Source: Lumnitzera littorea
Taxonomy: Eukaryota > Streptophyta > Magnoliopsida > Myrtales > Combretaceae
DNA: 64,000 nt
Assembly: GCA_024138015.1 (NCBI GenBank)
Contig: JAMXBB010000003.1
Span: 9,989,997 to 10,053,996 of the forward strand
Reading direction: 5' to 3'
Made by a program: the position numbers and the translations under genes. Below, piece after piece: positions 61,406-64,000 of this stretch. The notes under the pieces were generated by a model. It ran no database searches. It was not told the DNA's origin and was given only the letters and a program-made list of their open reading frames with translations. Position 1 is the first letter of the stretch, and the number at the start of each line of letters is the position of its first letter.

Positions 61406-61814
61406 TGATAGGAATTAAGCTATCAAACCTCTAACAAGTAGCCAAGCCTAGGGACTAAAAGGGCTGGCACGACTAAAGAGGTTGGCACAATGAATCCTTC
61501 TATTTCAACTGATCATTGCTGAAGCCGAGTATTTCCTTATTAAGTCACCATTCATGCTGAGCCGTATGACTGCCCATTTTTCTATAGTGTAACGAATTAA
61601 AGATTACTCACTAGCATTGAACCAACCAATTACTCGACATCTTCCTTGCCAAGAAGCCAAGAGAGAGACTCCGGACTGACTAAACCATCCCTACTTAAAC
61701 AAACCACCTGTCCATACTTTTGTTCGCATCTTCTAACAACTTCGCTAATATGACATCACCACGTATATAGTATCATATACAGAATCCATTACACCAACGA
61801 TTGTTTTTCTTGTA
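61406..61814 (+). repeat. Truncated 5' LTR of the outer gypsy element, copy II
   Basis: Starts TGATAGGAATTAAG directly after CAACT (61401-61405), the same target as the complete element at 21394. It is collinear with the LTR to about its base 409 (GTTTTTCTTGTA), then breaks into sequence homologous to 37543 onward. The rest of the element is deleted. Confidence 0.85.
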
Positions 61815-61815
61815 A

Positions 61816-64000
61816 AACAACCAGGCACTCTACCTTCTTTTTAACCTTAAAGCCTCTCCAAGTCAGGTTGCTTTTATCCTAGTGAACCACTCTAGATTAA
61901 ATTGTGCCCTGTTTTTCTTTTTCTTTTCTAAATTTTCTTGAGTATTTTCTTATGTTTTCATATTTCCAAAATGTTGTTTTTGATGCTTTTAGGTCCTATT
62001 TATAATTTACATGTTGATTAGATTCAATTAAAATTGGACACGTGACATACATACATCATTTTTTAAATTTTTTTAAGCTTGATATGTTAATTTCCTATTA
62101 ATATGATGATGACATACATTTTCCATTATTTCCCATGCTACTACATCATTGATGACTCATCCATTCACTTTTTAGTTAATTTTCCATGATTTATATTAAT
62201 TTTCCTTATTTTTTATAATTTATTATTATATATATCTAATACATATAATGCATATTCTATAATAATATATGTATATTATATATAATTCAACTTCATTTAT
62301 TATTTTTGAAAGTTAAATAACTTATTTGTAATATCTCACTATATCTCAAAACTCGAATTTTGCATTTTTAATAATTATCGACTTTATCAATAAATTGACG
62401 TTTTTCTTAAATTAATTTTTTTATATGACTTATTTTGAGAAATTGACTAGAATACTCTATCTAATTTTTCTAGTCTTATTGTAAAGTTTGAACTAAAATG
62501 AATAACATAACCCAATATCCTAAATTTAAGGGCTCAAATCTTATGATTATTATGTAAGCTAAAAATCTTGAGGAATTATATTATAGCAGGCAAGTCAATA
62601 CTTGTACTCAAATGAACCATAAGAGTTCGGCTTAAGCCACAATGTTATTGATTTAGGCCTTTGACTTATTTTACTAAAAAATATTATCAACATTTGCCCT
62701 CCACTCTCTTTGATGACAAAGTTGACAAAAAAAGTATTTATGGAGGTTGATTTTATGAGATCTTTGGAAAAGTTTGCAATCCAAGGGCTAAAAAGGTTAA
62801 AATGCTTAAAGGATCAAAGACTTGAAGAGGTGGAAGGCGAGAGTGCCTGGAACACTTATAAATATTGGTATACCTTAAAAAGTAAAGGTTTAAAGAGGTT
62901 GGAGTATCTGAAGAGATTAAAGCGCTTAAAGAGGTTAAAGTGTCCAAAGAGACTAGTGTGCCTGAAAAGGCAAAGGCCTAAAGTGGCCAAAATGCTTAGA
63001 GTGGTAAAGGCTTAAAGAGGCTAATATATTTGAAATGGCAAAGGAAGCATACAAGTCATCCAAGTTAAGCATGACTTATGCTAAGTAAAGTTGTAAAATA
63101 GGCTAGTTGGTCTCTATTCCATTAAAGTATAAGACTTTGGCTTATTTATTCGTTGTTTGTACAAAGTGTTGGATTAAAGTATTTAACCTCATCGTTTAGT
63201 GGCTTAGGATTTTTTAATAGCTCATCATCTATAATTTAGACTTATGCATTATATCTCATCGTCTGAGCTCATTTTTGGACTTAGAGACTCGTAAGTATCC
63301 CCTTCCCACCGTCCGTTAAATATAGGACTTAAGAATTAGCGCTTTATGATTTGCTTATCGCTTGTAGTGTGTAGGGCTTAAAGCTATTGAAGAGCAGCTC
63401 ATTAGCAAATTATAATTTGCATGACCTTAAAATAGAAGGCATTTGTATAGCCCCATTTTATTCTAAATTCTCATATTTGTCTTCAAAGGAGTAGAGATTA
63501 GCCTCATAAGAATTGAATCAATCATTACAGATACCGTATAGTTAACACTTCTCCTTTTTAGGCTCCTTAAAGTTTTAATCATGGAGCAACATTTAGGTAA
63601 ACAGTACACTATCCATGAATCAACTGCGACTATTGACAACAAATCAACAAAAAGCGTAACACGAAATATGCAACTTAAAGAATAAATAAGAAACAAATTA
63701 TAAATAGTAGTATTGAATTTTCACTCATCTTTCATGAGTACAGATCGGCGCGCAATTGGATGTCGAAAAGTTTAGTAGCATCAATGGTCATGCAATATGG
63801 TGCCCAACAATCCACGTGTCCCCAACACACTCTGTAAGGAATTTTGGCTACTTGGCTGAACTTAGGGTAGCACTTGACTCTGGCAAGCTTTTATTGAATC
63901 GTTCAAAAGAAAATTCCGATAACTGTGGTGGATGTTGGCTTAATACGGACCACTATAATCACGATGCTCCTATCTATTTGATGAAAATTAACTTTGGAGC
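61816..64000. repeat. Copy II of the 37543-39727 region
   Basis: Collinear with the right part of the 3.1-kb insertion, the last part of repeat X and the beginning of the CTCGGCA-rich interior. It continues to the right edge of the window. It contains the LKRL-type minisatellite (62710-63015). No recognised gene. Confidence 0.85.

Overview
The window is plant nuclear DNA, most likely from a eudicot. It is AT-rich, has spliced genes with GT-AG introns, and is dominated by LTR retrotransposons and a Mutator-like (MULE) DNA transposon. The only host gene family I recognise is PP2-B (F-box plus phloem-protein-2 lectin domain). It is present three times, all on the minus strand: a two-exon pseudogene (3452-4016), one apparently intact three-exon gene (6800-9068) and a broken copy (45528-47938). 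I cannot name the species.

Layout. 1-3130 is AT-rich sequence without a recognisable gene. 3130-6427 holds PP2-B pseudogene 1 and its upstream block. 6800-9068 is the intact PP2-B gene. 9218-16603 is a complete but decayed MULE with about 75-bp terminal inverted repeats, carrying a mudrA-type transposase and a plant-mobile-domain (PMD) gene, both on the minus strand. 16604-21311 is a non-coding block. From 21312 to 43359 lies a nest of retroelements. A Ty3/gypsy element on the plus strand (21394-33921) contains a second gypsy element on the minus strand (25020-31235, 5-bp target duplication CCAAC). A solo LTR (33922-35137) sits exactly at the end of the outer element. A further 3.1-kb insertion (35241-38320) and a non-coding CTCGGCA-rich region (38433-43052) follow. 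43361-45500 is another copy of the PP2-B upstream block.

From 45528 to the right edge the window is largely a rearranged second copy of the left half: 47941-50738 matches 4321-6427, 50741-54805 matches the right half of the MULE, 54806-60497 matches 16604-21380, and 61816-64000 matches 37543-39727. The outer gypsy element sits at the same CAACT site in both copies (21389 and 61401), so that insertion is older than the duplication. Copy II then lost the intact-type PP2-B gene with half of the MULE, and separately lost most of the gypsy nest. It gained a solo LTR (60498-61355) and a 1-kb DNA-transposon-like insertion (57017-58042).

Biologically, only the PP2-B gene at 6800-9068 looks able to make a protein: an SCF-type F-box adaptor with a carbohydrate-binding PP2 domain. 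The MULE begins about 150 bp upstream of its start codon but leaves a TATA box in place. All transposon genes seen are disrupted, and several have the catalytic Asp changed to Asn. No rRNA, tRNA or CRISPR feature was recognised. All similarity statements come from reading the sequence by eye, not from database searches.
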